Shown here in pieces: positions 1 through 9,548 of a stretch of DNA of 64,000 nucleotides. Each line of letters starts with the position of its first letter. Position 1 is the first letter of the stretch. The stretch is from Cryoendolithus antarcticus (taxonomy: Eukaryota > Ascomycota > Dothideomycetes > Cladosporiales > Cladosporiaceae), in assembly GCA_002077065.1 (NCBI GenBank), contig NAJO01000010.1, positions 806,001 to 870,000 of the forward strand, read 5' to 3'. Made by a program: the position numbers and the translations under genes. The notes beneath the pieces are model-generated. The model made no database searches. It was not told the DNA's origin and was given only the letters and a program-made list of their open reading frames with translations.

Positions 1-1515
1 CTGACCCTGGTAATCTTCCCAAGGCAGTTTCTCGAGCGAAAAGCGCAAGTGGCGATCTTGACATAAGCGATCCATCTTCTGCTGCCATGGCCTATCGGGG
101 AAGTCTTCGTCGCCCACGCCGTGGAAACGCAAAGCGAAGAGAGACGACTGATGCTCTGGCGTATTTGTGGTCATCCAGTCCAATATAGTCATGAAAGTAT
201 CCGTGAGCTCGTCCTCCTCCCATGAAGGATCATAGTTCCACTCGTTCTCGTCCAGGTGATTCGTCAGGGTAAGCGAGCGTAGTGTTGCCGGGAGGATGGT
301 GGCCCAGTTCCACACGGACGCTTCTCGAGCCTTTCGACCGAGCAATGACATGTAGGGCAGCGATAGGCATCGTAGACGACTCAGAGCCTTCAAATTACTG
401 ATGTAAAAATCCGGGTGAGGGTAGTCGTGCTCGTATCCGCCCTCGAAGTGGTGATCATTGCTGACATAGGTCTGAGTGGCAACGAGCTCTTCAAGGGTAT
501 CGTTGACCAGATGCAACGCTTCGTAAAGAACTCCAAGACCAATGAGATCGTTCAGCGCAGGTGGCCTTCTGTTTTGGTCAAATTGCACTATGGCATCATA
601 CTCGAGGAAGCGTAGCTTGGGAGTTGCTGTTAGTAGAGGCTTCAACTCGTACTTCCGACCCTGATAGTGGTGCAGGTTCAACCGCGTGACGGAAGATAGC
701 AGTAACGGATCGACACTTGCTGGTACTAGAGTCATTACAGCCGAGATGGTCTCGATGTTCGGGGCGAAGAATGGCATGATCAGCGCGGTATCCCAATCCG
801 ACGCAAATTCAACTAAGTATCCCAGGTCTGATATTTTCTCGGCGACGTCCAGTGCTATACTACACTTACGCAGGTTCTGTAGGCTCAAGCTTGCTTCAAG
901 CACTCGCATGGCACTCCATGCACTGCGAAAGGCAGGATACTCGAATATGCCGGTGCTGACACTAAGTTCTTGGAGCCCCGCGGCCAGGCATATAATTTCT
1001 ATGCTTAGTCTCGCGACAGCCGAATGTGCCATGAAAGTGCGCTCAGTCATAGGACGGGTTCTTTCCAGGGAGAGGTCCCCGGAGACCAAAGTGTCCAGAT
1101 TCAGATTCAGATCATCTTCATCGCAATGCACATCGAGGTCAGCGACATCTTGTCTTATCCAGTATGTAGGGCGCCGGTTTGTCAAAGTAAGGCTCCTGAC
1201 AGCCCCTCTGGCCATTTGATTGGTACGCAACGTACGTAGTAGCAATGCTGCTTTGCATGCATCCTTGGAGAAGTCGAGCTCGATGTCTCGATAAATGACG
1301 GTTGTCGTGAATTGATTCAACGCTTTTGAAACGACGCTCAAGTTGGAGAGGATGGAGGTACCGGACTCGTCAAGGTAGCTCGCGATCAAATCGGTAACTA
1401 AGAGAGGAAGTTGACGTTCCTTGCCCAAGCTATGAACACTAACGGCGAGGTGGCTTTGCGCGGCTCGTCTCTTCACCGCTTCGTCCTCGACAACTGAGCT
1501 AGCGGTGGTCGTCAT
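1..1515 (-). CDS. F-box / leucine-rich repeat-like protein (3' end cut by window edge)
   Basis: One open frame runs from an ATG at 1515-1513 through position 1 with no stop, giving at least 505 residues; the C-terminus lies outside the window. Residues about 35-80 read as a fungal F-box-like segment (LPLLVTDLIASYLDE, then a hydrophobic LSVVSKALNQF and YRDIEL). Regularly spaced leucine-rich strands follow (VRSLTLTN, LRSLTLTNHLDENE), as in F-box/LRR proteins that select substrates for SCF ubiquitin ligases. This ATG was chosen because an in-frame TGA lies just upstream, so no earlier start exists without an intron. It is divergent to the eIF2B-alpha gene. The F-box is weak and no substrate can be inferred; a plain leucine-rich protein is the alternative. 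Confidence 0.7.
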   Translation of the reverse strand, partial: MTTTASSVVEDEAVKRRAAQSHLAVSVHSLGKERQLPLLVTDLIASYLDESGTSILSNLSVVSKALNQFTTTVIYRDIELDFSKDACKAALLLRTLRTNQMARGAVRSLTLTNRRPTYWIRQDVADLDVHCDEDDLNLNLDTLVSGDLSLERTRPMTERTFMAHSAVARLSIEIICLAAGLQELSVSTGIFEYPAFRSAWSAMRVLEASLSLQNLRKCSIALDVAEKISDLGYLVEFASDWDTALIMPFFAPNIETISAVMTLVPASVDPLLLSSVTRLNLHHYQGRKYELKPLLTATPKLRFLEYDAIVQFDQNRRPPALNDLIGLGVLYEALHLVNDTLEELVATQTYVSNDHHFEGGYEHDYPHPDFYISNLKALSRLRCLSLPYMSLLGRKAREASVWNWATILPATLRSLTLTNHLDENEWNYDPSWEEDELTDTFMTILDWMTTNTPEHQSSLFALRFHGVGDEDFPDRPWQQKMDRLCQDRHLRFSLEKLPWEDYQGQ

Positions 1516-2016
1516 TGCTCAAGGAGGTCTTCACAAGAGTGTGGAAGTATGCAGTGAGCAGATGTCCGGCGCATCCAGATGTACGGCGCGTGGGTTGCGC
1601 TCGCATCAATCTGACCGCGGCGGTAAGTCGATTGTCCGCTGTTCCCGAGAGAAGGGAGCTTTGCTGAACCCATGCGCCAAGCCGTTCATGTGATAGTGCT
1701 GTGCGTAGCAGTGGATCAACGTATAATTCCATGTGGGAAAGGAAGTCGCGTGGTTCGCAACTGATACGGCGGCGCGTGAGAAAAGTCTCATTAATCTGGG
1801 CGCTTCGCCCCATGCCTTACTGGGCACTCAAATGACTCCCGACTTTTGATTGCACCCATGATCAGATGCAGTAGCTGTGCACGCATGCATTGATGGGTGG
1901 AATGAGGATGTACCATATCTCATCTGAATCGACACGACCGTTGCAAGCGGAGTCCACTCCTTGCACCGCCAGCAAGCGTTACACCAAACAAAGTTTACAC
2001 TAGAGGAGTCACCAGA
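1516..2016. other. Intergenic region between divergent genes
   Basis: About 500 bases between the F-box-like gene (minus) and eIF2B-alpha (plus). It must hold both promoters. Short minus-strand open frames are present but lack coding character. No clear regulatory motif was seen. Confidence 0.5.
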
Positions 2017-3177
2017 ATGGCAAACTCGAGACCTTCCACTCCGGGTTACTTCAACTACAATGAAGGCAGCACCACTCCTCCAGTTATTGGTCGCCCTCCC
2101 AACGCCAGGATGACCACGACCGGCATACCTCCTCCACCCGGAGGCGAGCCCTTCGATGTCGTGGCTACATATCACAAGCTTCTGGCCGAGGACCCAGAGC
2201 TGACTATGCCAGTCGCCGCGATCGAGGCTTTGATTATAGCTCTCGCCGACACGCCCGCGACAACAGTCAGCGAGACGCTCGATCTGGTGCAGAATGTGAC
2301 GGCGCAGCTGAAGCGCAATATACCAAACCCGATATCTTTGTCCGCTGGCACCGACCTGTTCCAGCAGTATTTGATTAGTAGTCTACAGCGACCTACGGGG
2401 AATGGCAGCTTCGACGAGATACGCACGCATCTGGTGCAGAACGGGCGACTGTTCGTCGAGCGTGCGAAGGCTGCACGGGAGACTATCGCGGGGTTCGGGA
2501 AGCACTTCATTCGCGATGGAAGTACGGTACTCACGAATGGTGGGTCGCGCGTCGTGGGATCGCTGCTGAAGTCTGCAGCGGAGTCTGGAAACGCGTCTGG
2601 CAGGGGAAGCATACGTTTCAAGGTCATCTACGTTGTGTCCGGGGTAGAGAAGATGGACAAGGAGGCTCAGGACAACATTGCTGCATTGAGAGAGCGAGAT
2701 GTACCGGTCGCGGTCATTGCGCCTACGTCTGTGGCTTATGTCATGGAGGGGGTGACTCAGTGCTTTGTCGGTGCTGAGGGTGTCGTCGAAAATGGAGGGA
2801 TCATCAGCAGGATGGGCACGTATCAGATGGCTGTGCTCGTCAAGGCTATGGGGAAGCCATTCTACGTTGTCTCAGAGTCACACAAGTTCGTGCGACTATA
2901 CCCCATCGGACAGCAGGATCTGGGCATCGAGCAAAATGTTGTCGAGTTCCGGACTTCGCGCGGCAAAGAAGGAGATATGCACGAGGATCACGAGGCGAAC
3001 AGAGATGAGGGCGTGGCAGATATGGACCACGGCTCTGGAGCGAAGTCGATAGTGCCCGCGCAGGCTGAAGATGCGGTCGACTACACGCCACCAGAATACA
3101 TCTCTGGCATCATCACGGAATCCGGAGTCCTGCTACCGAGTGCAGTCAGCGAGGAGCTCATTAAGATTTGGTTCTAG
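2017..3177 (+). CDS. gcn3: Translation initiation factor eIF2B subunit alpha (Gcn3)
   Basis: Intronless, 386 residues. The protein is the regulatory alpha subunit of eIF2B, the cytoplasmic guanine-nucleotide exchange factor for eIF2; with beta and delta it senses phosphorylated eIF2. The eIF2B/ribose-1,5-bisphosphate-isomerase-like fold is clear from the N-terminal helical part (MPVAAIEALIIALADTPATT) and the Rossmann-like C-terminal part (FKVIYVVSGVEKMDKEA, GAEGVVENGGIISRMGTYQ, PFYVVSESHKFVRLYP). It is longer than usual (about 305 residues). It has about 40 extra N-terminal residues rich in Pro/Thr and an acidic, His-rich insertion of about 38 residues before the conserved DYTPPEYI end. A second Met at residue 32 could be the real start. 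Confidence 0.95.
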   Translation: MANSRPSTPGYFNYNEGSTTPPVIGRPPNARMTTTGIPPPPGGEPFDVVATYHKLLAEDPELTMPVAAIEALIIALADTPATTVSETLDLVQNVTAQLKRNIPNPISLSAGTDLFQQYLISSLQRPTGNGSFDEIRTHLVQNGRLFVERAKAARETIAGFGKHFIRDGSTVLTNGGSRVVGSLLKSAAESGNASGRGSIRFKVIYVVSGVEKMDKEAQDNIAALRERDVPVAVIAPTSVAYVMEGVTQCFVGAEGVVENGGIISRMGTYQMAVLVKAMGKPFYVVSESHKFVRLYPIGQQDLGIEQNVVEFRTSRGKEGDMHEDHEANRDEGVADMDHGSGAKSIVPAQAEDAVDYTPPEYISGIITESGVLLPSAVSEELIKIWF

Positions 3178-3969
3178 GAGCGCGCCTTACATGCCAGAGC
3201 GTCAGCTGTTGACTGATGCGAAGCTCCAAATCAAGGGAGGTGTGGTCCATCTGCGAACGAATGCTTGCATGCTGTCAGAGTCCGGTACTTCTCCCGCCAT
3301 CACTACACTCGCGTGTCTGTTCTTTAGCTGACTTGAACGTCACCCAGATCGACATCAGCATTCGACTCTTGCGTCGTGCTTTACACCATGCGAGACCCAG
3401 TCGTCGTTGAACGCTACGCATCTATCAGCCGGGCTTGAACGCAGCACAGTGTTCTGCGATACTGATGCACAGCGCATTCGTTGATGCATTGCAGCACGCC
3501 GTGCAAAATCTGAATAGGGTAAGAGGACGGAGGAGCCGATGTGTCAGAGGCGGTGGGCACGTGACACCCGCATCCCAGCAGAGCAGCAGTCACGCGAAGG
3601 GTCCGATCAGTGTTTCCAAAGGTCTGCATGAAAGTGGTCATGATTCACCAGCACTACGGCCTGTTTGGATGAAGCTCAAACTCACGACCAGACTACCCCA
3701 GATTCTGGATCGGTAAGCACATGTGTAGGCCCCGCAATGCGCTCATTCCTGGAAGTCCGGTGCAGGAGCTTCCTCCACTTCAGGTACTGCATTGCACTAT
3801 CCAGCAGTGGCAGCTTAGAAATCTACATAGTGTCACCGAGGCGTACACGTAGGTGCATTTTCTATTGATCAACCTCATTTCTGCTTCTATCCAGCCCTCC
3901 AATCCGATCGTATCACTCATAACGTGCTTCATCCTCAACACTTCCATCAGCATCACATTGACAACAGCC
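3178..3969. other. Intergenic region, no gene seen
   Basis: About 790 bases between eIF2B-alpha and the SDR gene. The open frames here are short and overlap on both strands without family resemblance. It presumably holds the 3' end of gcn3 and the SDR promoter. A CACGTG lies near 3557. Confidence 0.5.
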
Positions 3970-4766
3970 ATGGTCTCTTCCAACCTCTTCGCAGTCGTAG
4001 CTGGCGTAGGACCAGGCACAGGCGCTGCCGTGGCCCGCAAATTCGCCTCAGCGTATCCCGTCGCACTACTCGCGAGATCACCAGAGAACTATGAGGGTCT
4101 AGTCAAGGAGATCAACAGCTCTGGAGGCAAAGCCATCGGCATTAGTACCGATGTTGCGAACGAGGAGAGTGTCAAAAGCGCATTTGAGAAGATCAAGAAG
4201 GAGTGGGGAAGTGATGGGTGTGCGGCGGCGATCTTCAATGCGAGTGGGAAGTTCGTGAGGAAGCCGCTGCTGGAGATGAGTGTGGAGGATTTCGTTGCAG
4301 GATGGGATGTGAGCTGGTGAGATGGCTTGTGTTACGGGACTCTCTGAGAGCAGCATGGCTGACACAAATCAGCAAGGGCGCTTTCATCTTCTCCCAAGCC
4401 ACGCTTCCCCTGCTCCTGAACGCTACTTCCAAATCTGAACACCCTCCTACCCTCATCTTCACCGGCGCTACCGCCTCTGTCAAAGCCAACGCCCTCATGT
4501 CCGGCTTCGCCAACGCAAAGTTCGCCCTTCGCGCTCTGTCGACCTCTATCGCCAAGGAGTTTGCTCCCAAGGGCATCCACGTGGCACACGCGGTCATTGA
4601 TGGAGTGATTGACATTCCGAGGACGAAGGACTGGTTGAAGGACATGCCGCCTGAGGCGAAGATCGACGCCGACGAGATCGCGGCGGCGTACTGGAACTTG
4701 CATTTGCAAGGAAAGAGAGCGTTCACGAATGAGATTGATATCAGGCCGATGTTGGAGAAGTGGTAG
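3970..4766 (+). CDS. Short-chain dehydrogenase/reductase-like protein, catalytic Tyr replaced
   Basis: Two exons, 3970-4316 and 4373-4766 (intron 56 nt, GTGAGA donor, GCTGACAC branch, CAG acceptor), 246 residues. The Rossmann N-terminus reads VVAGVGPGTGAAVARKFA, a GxxPGxG variant of the SDR nucleotide loop. It is followed by a FNASG strand end and the KGAFIFSQ helix typical of SDRs. Where classical SDRs have YxxxK, this protein has FANAK (Phe for Tyr, Lys kept), so the usual proton donor is missing. Such FxxxK members occur among SDR-like oxidoreductases. The frame is open for another 39 codons upstream (ATG at 3853), but the SDR start fits 3970. Substrate unknown. Confidence 0.85.
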
Positions 4767-6285
4767 GGAACAAAATGATACAATAAAGATCGACCTGCGA
4801 GATAGATGTAGTGCGACCCGTCCTGCACACCAGGGCAGATTCTCTTGTTCAAGAACTCTTGTCCACCTCACGTACCAGAATTCGTAACCCAACGCTTTCT
4901 TCCACAAGACTCCGGGCATGCAGCGTACAGCTAGTTCGAGTCACCATGCGATCTCACACTCGACTTCGTGCAGCTGTGCATCTTGCGGCACTCCACCTAA
5001 CAGCTAAAGGCTGAAATGCAGCAACCACAGGCACTGTAGGCGCTCAGCCTGGTAGCCACTCAGCCTGACGCATCGCATGTCATCCACTCACACGTGCTGG
5101 TGGCTGGCTGTCATGACTATGCATGCAAGATCTTAGCGCGCGCATCGCATGCAAACGTACTGTAAGCACATGTCGTCAAGGTCGTGGCCTGCATGTTAGG
5201 ACCGATGATCAGCCATCGTGGACTGACCACCACTGGAGTACATTAGAGAGAGGCGAATCTCCTTGACTCGTGGGCGACATGAGATGTCAACGGTCGGCGT
5301 TCCTGCAGCCTAGGCGACTTGAGGACCAATGCGTAGCCGGGGGTGGACCGCGGACGTCGATCGTGGTGTGCTTCAAGCACACGTTTTGCAATGGGCGACC
5401 TGTCCCCGCGCAAGGTCTGCCTGCGAGTAGCAATGTACATTCCTGGCGATGCTCGGGTTCTTCAGCGAGATCTCGCGGGCGCTCGGCGATGATACCACAG
5501 TTCATCACTAATGCACAGGCGTAGTAGCGTCAAGTAGATAGCAGAAGTGGTAGGAGCGTGGAAGGATGGCCATATCATTTGATTATCATTCGCTGCTCAG
5601 GCCATGCAGCGATCCCTGTCACACGCTTCACCACGCTTTTTCTGTGCGGCATTCTAGCGCTTCTTCTTCGAGTGGAGTGCCGACGTGCACCACTTTCCTT
5701 GCGGGAGACCCGGCAAAGATAGCCAACCCCCTTCACTGGCCCAGCACTCCGCTAGCCCTGCGGACTTCAAGGCCGTGTCGTGATGTGCGGTGCACAAGCG
5801 TTTGCATTTCTGCGAACGGGATGCATGACCCTGGAACCTCCCCTGCCCTCATCAGTGTAAACCTTAACAACTTCATCCCTTCTCTATTGCCTGCCACGTG
5901 AAAGTGACGCCGCCGAGCCTTATCTCCACGTTACCGTGATCCTTCAGGAGGAAAGCACCCTCGTCAAGCGACTTCAGTTTCGATCTGCTGCTGCACGATC
6001 TACAGAACTCGGGATCCGGTTGCGCGCCATTGCCCAGCCTTCGAGATCGACTACAGATTCCAGACCAGACCTGCCCGACATCTCCGTCACTTCGAGCGAT
6101 CCAGAACATCAATTGCCTCCTAGATCGCACTATCACGGTCCTCGATCTACTCTATACCGATTCATCATTGCGCCAATACCCTTGCAACAATCTTCGCCTC
6201 CGCCTTCGCCATATCTCTTGCTTCTCGAGCGTAACATTGAGGCGACAATCGACGAACAGATCGCTACTCTAAGCGAACCTTCGCA
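4767..6285. other. Long intergenic / Ras 5' region, no protein gene seen
   Basis: About 1.5 kb. The last 400 bases are rich in C/T tracts, as in long 5' leaders of fungal Ras genes. The rest has only short overlapping open frames, the largest at 5566-5901 (111 codons, no recognisable domain). Confidence 0.5.
4782..4787 (+). terminator. Possible polyadenylation hexamer of the SDR gene
   Basis: AATAAA lies 16 bases after the SDR stop codon. It matches the canonical A-rich 3'-end element, but fungal 3' signals are loose, so support is weak. Confidence 0.35.
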
Positions 6286-7193
6286 ATGGCTTCAAAAGTA
6301 CGCATACCAATACACATCGTTCCGAGGTCACTTGGTCAAATACAATTGGGTGGCATCGCCTGCTGGCATCGGTTACTGGGAGAACATGTACTAACACAAT
6401 TCTGCGCAGTTCCTCAGGGAATACAAGCTCGTGGTCGTTGGTGGCGGTGGCGTTGGAAAGAGTTGTTTGACCATTCAATTGATACAATCCCACTTTGTAG
6501 ATGAGTATGATCCTACAATCGAAGGTTCGCAGTCGCCACCGCCGCATTGCACATCAACGAGCGCACTAACATATCACTGTAGACTCATACCGAAAGCAAT
6601 GCGTCATTGACGAAGAGGTGGCACTACTCGATGTTCTCGATACGGCAGGGCAAGAGGAGTACTCGGCGATGCGGGAGCAATACATGCGTACAGGCGAAGG
6701 CTTCTTGCTGGTGTACAGTATAACTTCCCGACAGAGCTATGAGGAGATCGTCACATTTCAACAACAAATCCTGAGAGTGAAGGACAAGGACTACTTTCCG
6801 ATCATCGTGGTGGGCAACAAATGCGATTTGGAGAGCGAGCGGGAAGTGAGCACAGAAGGTGAGTTTGGGACACGCCGAGCGGCATTGCGATAAAGACTTG
6901 GCTATGGCAGCGCAGTCTGCGCAGTCGAGGTCTCACAAGTTGCACTCACTGACATGATCGCAGAGGGTAAGGCACTCGCGCGCTCATTCGGCTGCAAGTT
7001 CATCGAGACGTCGGCTAAGTCACGCATCAACGTGGACAACGCTTTCTTTGACATCGTGCGCGAGATTCGGAAGTACAACAAGGACATGTCATCGTACCCG
7101 GGAGGCAATGGCGCAGTGGGACAGAAGCCAAATCAGAATTTCGATATGGACGGCGAGAAGGAAGCAGGATGCTGCAAGTGCGCAGTGATGTAA
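6286..7193 (+). CDS. ras1: Ras GTPase (Ras1/RasA type)
   Basis: Four exons: 6286-6297, 6410-6524, 6583-6858 and 6964-7193, total 210 residues, all phases agreeing. Exon 1 encodes only MASK. Intron 1 carries a perfect TACTAAC at 6389-6395. The G-domain motifs are complete: P-loop GGGGVGKS, effector loop [11 protein letters not shown], switch [26 protein letters not shown] and ETSAK. The C-terminus is CKCAVM, a CAAX box (CAVM) with two further cysteines upstream for farnesylation and palmitoylation, so the protein should sit at the plasma membrane. In filamentous fungi RasA-type proteins act above cAMP and MAPK pathways in polar growth and germination. A Rap/Rsr1 identity is less likely because switch II and the length match Ras. 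Confidence 0.95.
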
Positions 7194-7705
7194 GTGGACG
7201 CTTCATTGAGCGGTTTACGGAGTGTAGGGTACGAGGAGGACAAACAGATGAGGCACCCAACGCACCAGCTATCAGGCTGGCCTGGGGCGGGGAACCGAAC
7301 GCAAAGACAACCGCCTGCATTGGGTAGCTGTGTCCAAGGCCGCGCGAGGAGAAGTGAGCGTGGGCTGGGCGCTAAAAGGTCAAGGGTTGCGAGACCCGGT
7401 TTTGCAGGCTGCATTATATCCACTTCGTTTCGGAAAAGGGAAGCGATCTGCTGTTTTCGGCACTGGCATTCATCGGGCAGCCGTGATAGAATTCGCGGCA
7501 TGGGCGTATACTAGGCGCATAGAAGGTGTATGCAACGGCGCATTCATTCGATGACAACTCTCACCGCATGACTGATCGCGCTTGACATGTTGCAGTCGAA
7601 GTAAGCTTCAAATAAGCCTGAGCCGCTCCTTCCTCGCTCTGCCTGAAAGTCCAACCTCACCTCGTGTCACGACGAGCATCGCACACAAGCTTCACGACTT
7701 GAGCC
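7194..7705. other. Region between convergent genes
   Basis: About 510 bases between the 3' ends of ras1 (plus) and the GMF gene (minus). Plus-strand open frames here show no family features. Probably 3' UTRs. Confidence 0.5.
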
Positions 7706-8322
7706 TCACTCCTCGCCTTTCAGCTTCTGCTCCATCTGCAGCAAGTCTTCCGCGTCGTCGATCTCGATGACCTTACCAGCCTCACTTTCGTTCCTCATAA
7801 GCTCCTTCGCGCCAGCATACAGCATCCTGCTTTCCTGATTACAGGTAGAGGGCAGGTAGCTGATCAACACATATGGCACGCTTTGGCGACCGGAAGCCTG
7901 ACTATGCGTCAGCAATGTGGCAAGGTCATGCGCATATCATTGAGAGAACGCAGACCATAGTGATGGGATACGACAACAACACGAATCTCGGGCTATTGTC
8001 TGGCAGCTCATCGCTCAAGTCTGGCATGGACGTGTAGGTTTCATCATCAGCTTGGCTGATTTCGAGGGTCTTTTTATCGATCTGGTCTTCTGTCGTGGTG
8101 GGACGAGATCAGTCAAAGGTTCTCACAAATCTGTCAATTCTACACAGAGTCGTCTCACAGATGACTGCTTGAGGATCTTTTGCTCGAGATGTCGACAAGC
8201 GGAACTTCCGAAGCTTGTCTTTAGTCGGCGTGCTGAACGTGTAGAGGCGTGACTCAGAAGACTGGGAAGAAGTCAGTGGCGGATATGGGGACAGACAAAC
8301 TGCTGTAGAGATCACGTACCAT
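7706..8322 (-). CDS. gmf1: Glia maturation factor / ADF-homology protein
   Basis: Four exons on the minus strand: 8322-8320, 8261-8159, 8086-7956 and 7897-7706, total 142 residues, the usual GMF length. The first exon is only the ATG; the intron GTACGT...CCAG follows directly and exon 2 opens with SSESRLYTFSTPT. Family signatures: KLRKFRLSTSRAKDPQAVIY, DELPDNSPRFVLLSYPITM, then ASGRQSVPYVLISYLPSTC and RMLYAGAKELMR. GMF binds Arp2/3 and promotes debranching of actin filaments at cortical patches (Aim7 in yeast); the Arp3 gene lies elsewhere in this window. Intron 2 uses an AAG acceptor and intron 3 an unusual GTCTGC donor, both chosen because only they keep the frame and the family sequence. 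Confidence 0.9.
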
Positions 8323-8545
8323 GGCTACGGCGTTAAGTGCTCCTAATCTGGTCGATCTAGATATACACGTACCGTGTACTCACTACTGCCCATGTGAAGT
8401 CGATTGCCTTCCTGCGCTCGGACTTGGAACTCTAGTCTCCCGCCCCGCAAGCGATGATGTCGTCTTCGAAACCATCCATTGGAATCGGCGAGCTTTCGTA
8501 CAACGTCCTCAGCTCTTGTCCAGACACCATTCCCGAATCGAACCT

Positions 8546-9502
8546 ATGTTCTCACGACTGAACCAACTTACGAGACATCTGTCACGTCCTCTACCGCAAT
8601 ATCTACACAATTCGGCAGCAGCTCGAGCCATGGCGCAGAACGGCAGCAGAAGCATGATCCACACGGCCGGGTGCATCATCATTGGCGACGAAGTCCTCGG
8701 CGGTAAGACAGTAGACACAAACTCGGCATGGTTCGCAAAGTACTGCTTCTCGCTGGGCATCGACCTCAAGCGTGTGGAAGTCATCGCAGATGACGAGAGC
8801 GAGATTATTGAGGCTGCTCGTCGGATGTCGAAGAACTACGACTTCGTAGTCACATCTGGAGGCATTGGACCAACGCACGACGACATCACATACCAGAGCA
8901 TAGCGAGGGCGTTCGATCTACCGCTTGTCTTGCACCAAGAGGCGTTCGAGAAGATGAAGAAGTTCTCAAGACCTCGGCCGGGGCAGGAGAAATTCGACTA
9001 CGAGACAGACTCACCTGCGCTGAAGGCGAAGCTGAGGATGATTGAGCTACCGTACGACAAAAAGCTGCCGGACGAGGAACAGGTGATCTTCCCGGCAGAG
9101 GATCTTTGGGTGCCGATCAATGTGGTGAATGGGAATGTGCACATCTTTCCAGGCATCCCTCGGCTTTTTGAAAAGATGCTGGATGGCCTCAAACCGCGAC
9201 TGCTACCTCGATTGACGGATCCCGAGGGCAAGGGGATATACCGCCTGCTCTTCAGCACCCCGCTCCCGGAGAGCGAAGTGGCAGGCTACCTCACGGAGCT
9301 ATCAAACAAGGTGGAGAGCAAGGGCGTGAAGGTCGGATCTTATCCAAGATGGGGCAAGAGCCGGAATGTCGTGACACTTGTCGGGCGAGATCAAAACTTC
9401 ATGGAGAGCCTCGTGGCAGAGGTTGAGTCAAATGTCAAAGGCAGACGGATACAAGTCGAGGGTGAAGATGATGACAGTGGTAGTGATAAGGACGCGTCGT
9501 AG
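8546..9502 (+). CDS. MoCF (MoaB/Mog-like) molybdopterin-binding domain protein
   Basis: Intronless, 318 residues from the chosen ATG. The segment AGCIIIGDEVLGGKTVDTNS through VVTSGGIGPTHDDITYQSIA is the molybdopterin-binding (MoCF) fold, including the GGIGPTxDD loop. In eukaryotes stand-alone proteins of this type resemble the N-terminal half of FAD synthase (FLAD1). The real activity, FAD-pyrophosphatase-like or otherwise, cannot be told from sequence. The start at 8546 gives MFSRLNQLTRHLSRPL, an Arg/Ser/Leu-rich leader like a mitochondrial presequence; the frame is open from another ATG at 8321, and an ATG (MAQNG) also follows the leader, so dual targeting is possible. It ends 46 bases from the convergent SAT4-type gene. 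Confidence 0.85.
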   Translation: MFSRLNQLTRHLSRPLPQYLHNSAAARAMAQNGSRSMIHTAGCIIIGDEVLGGKTVDTNSAWFAKYCFSLGIDLKRVEVIADDESEIIEAARRMSKNYDFVVTSGGIGPTHDDITYQSIARAFDLPLVLHQEAFEKMKKFSRPRPGQEKFDYETDSPALKAKLRMIELPYDKKLPDEEQVIFPAEDLWVPINVVNGNVHIFPGIPRLFEKMLDGLKPRLLPRLTDPEGKGIYRLLFSTPLPESEVAGYLTELSNKVESKGVKVGSYPRWGKSRNVVTLVGRDQNFMESLVAEVESNVKGRRIQVEGEDDDSGSDKDAS

Positions 9503-9548
9503 GTATGTACCTACAAGATCTTGCGCCATCTCAACTTGCTTTCAGCCG

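Noticed and set aside
686..1219. Plus-strand frame of 177 codons
   Set aside because: Antisense to the leucine-rich F-box-like gene; composition is that of a shadow frame.
1499..1813. Minus-strand open frame upstream of the F-box-like gene
   Set aside because: It overlaps the 5' part of that gene in another frame, has no family feature, and the F-box gene has its own ATG at 1515 after an in-frame stop, so it is not needed as an exon.
5566..5901. Plus-strand frame of 111 codons upstream of ras1
   Set aside because: No domain, no splice partners, Cys/Pro/Ser-rich shadow composition; probably leader DNA.
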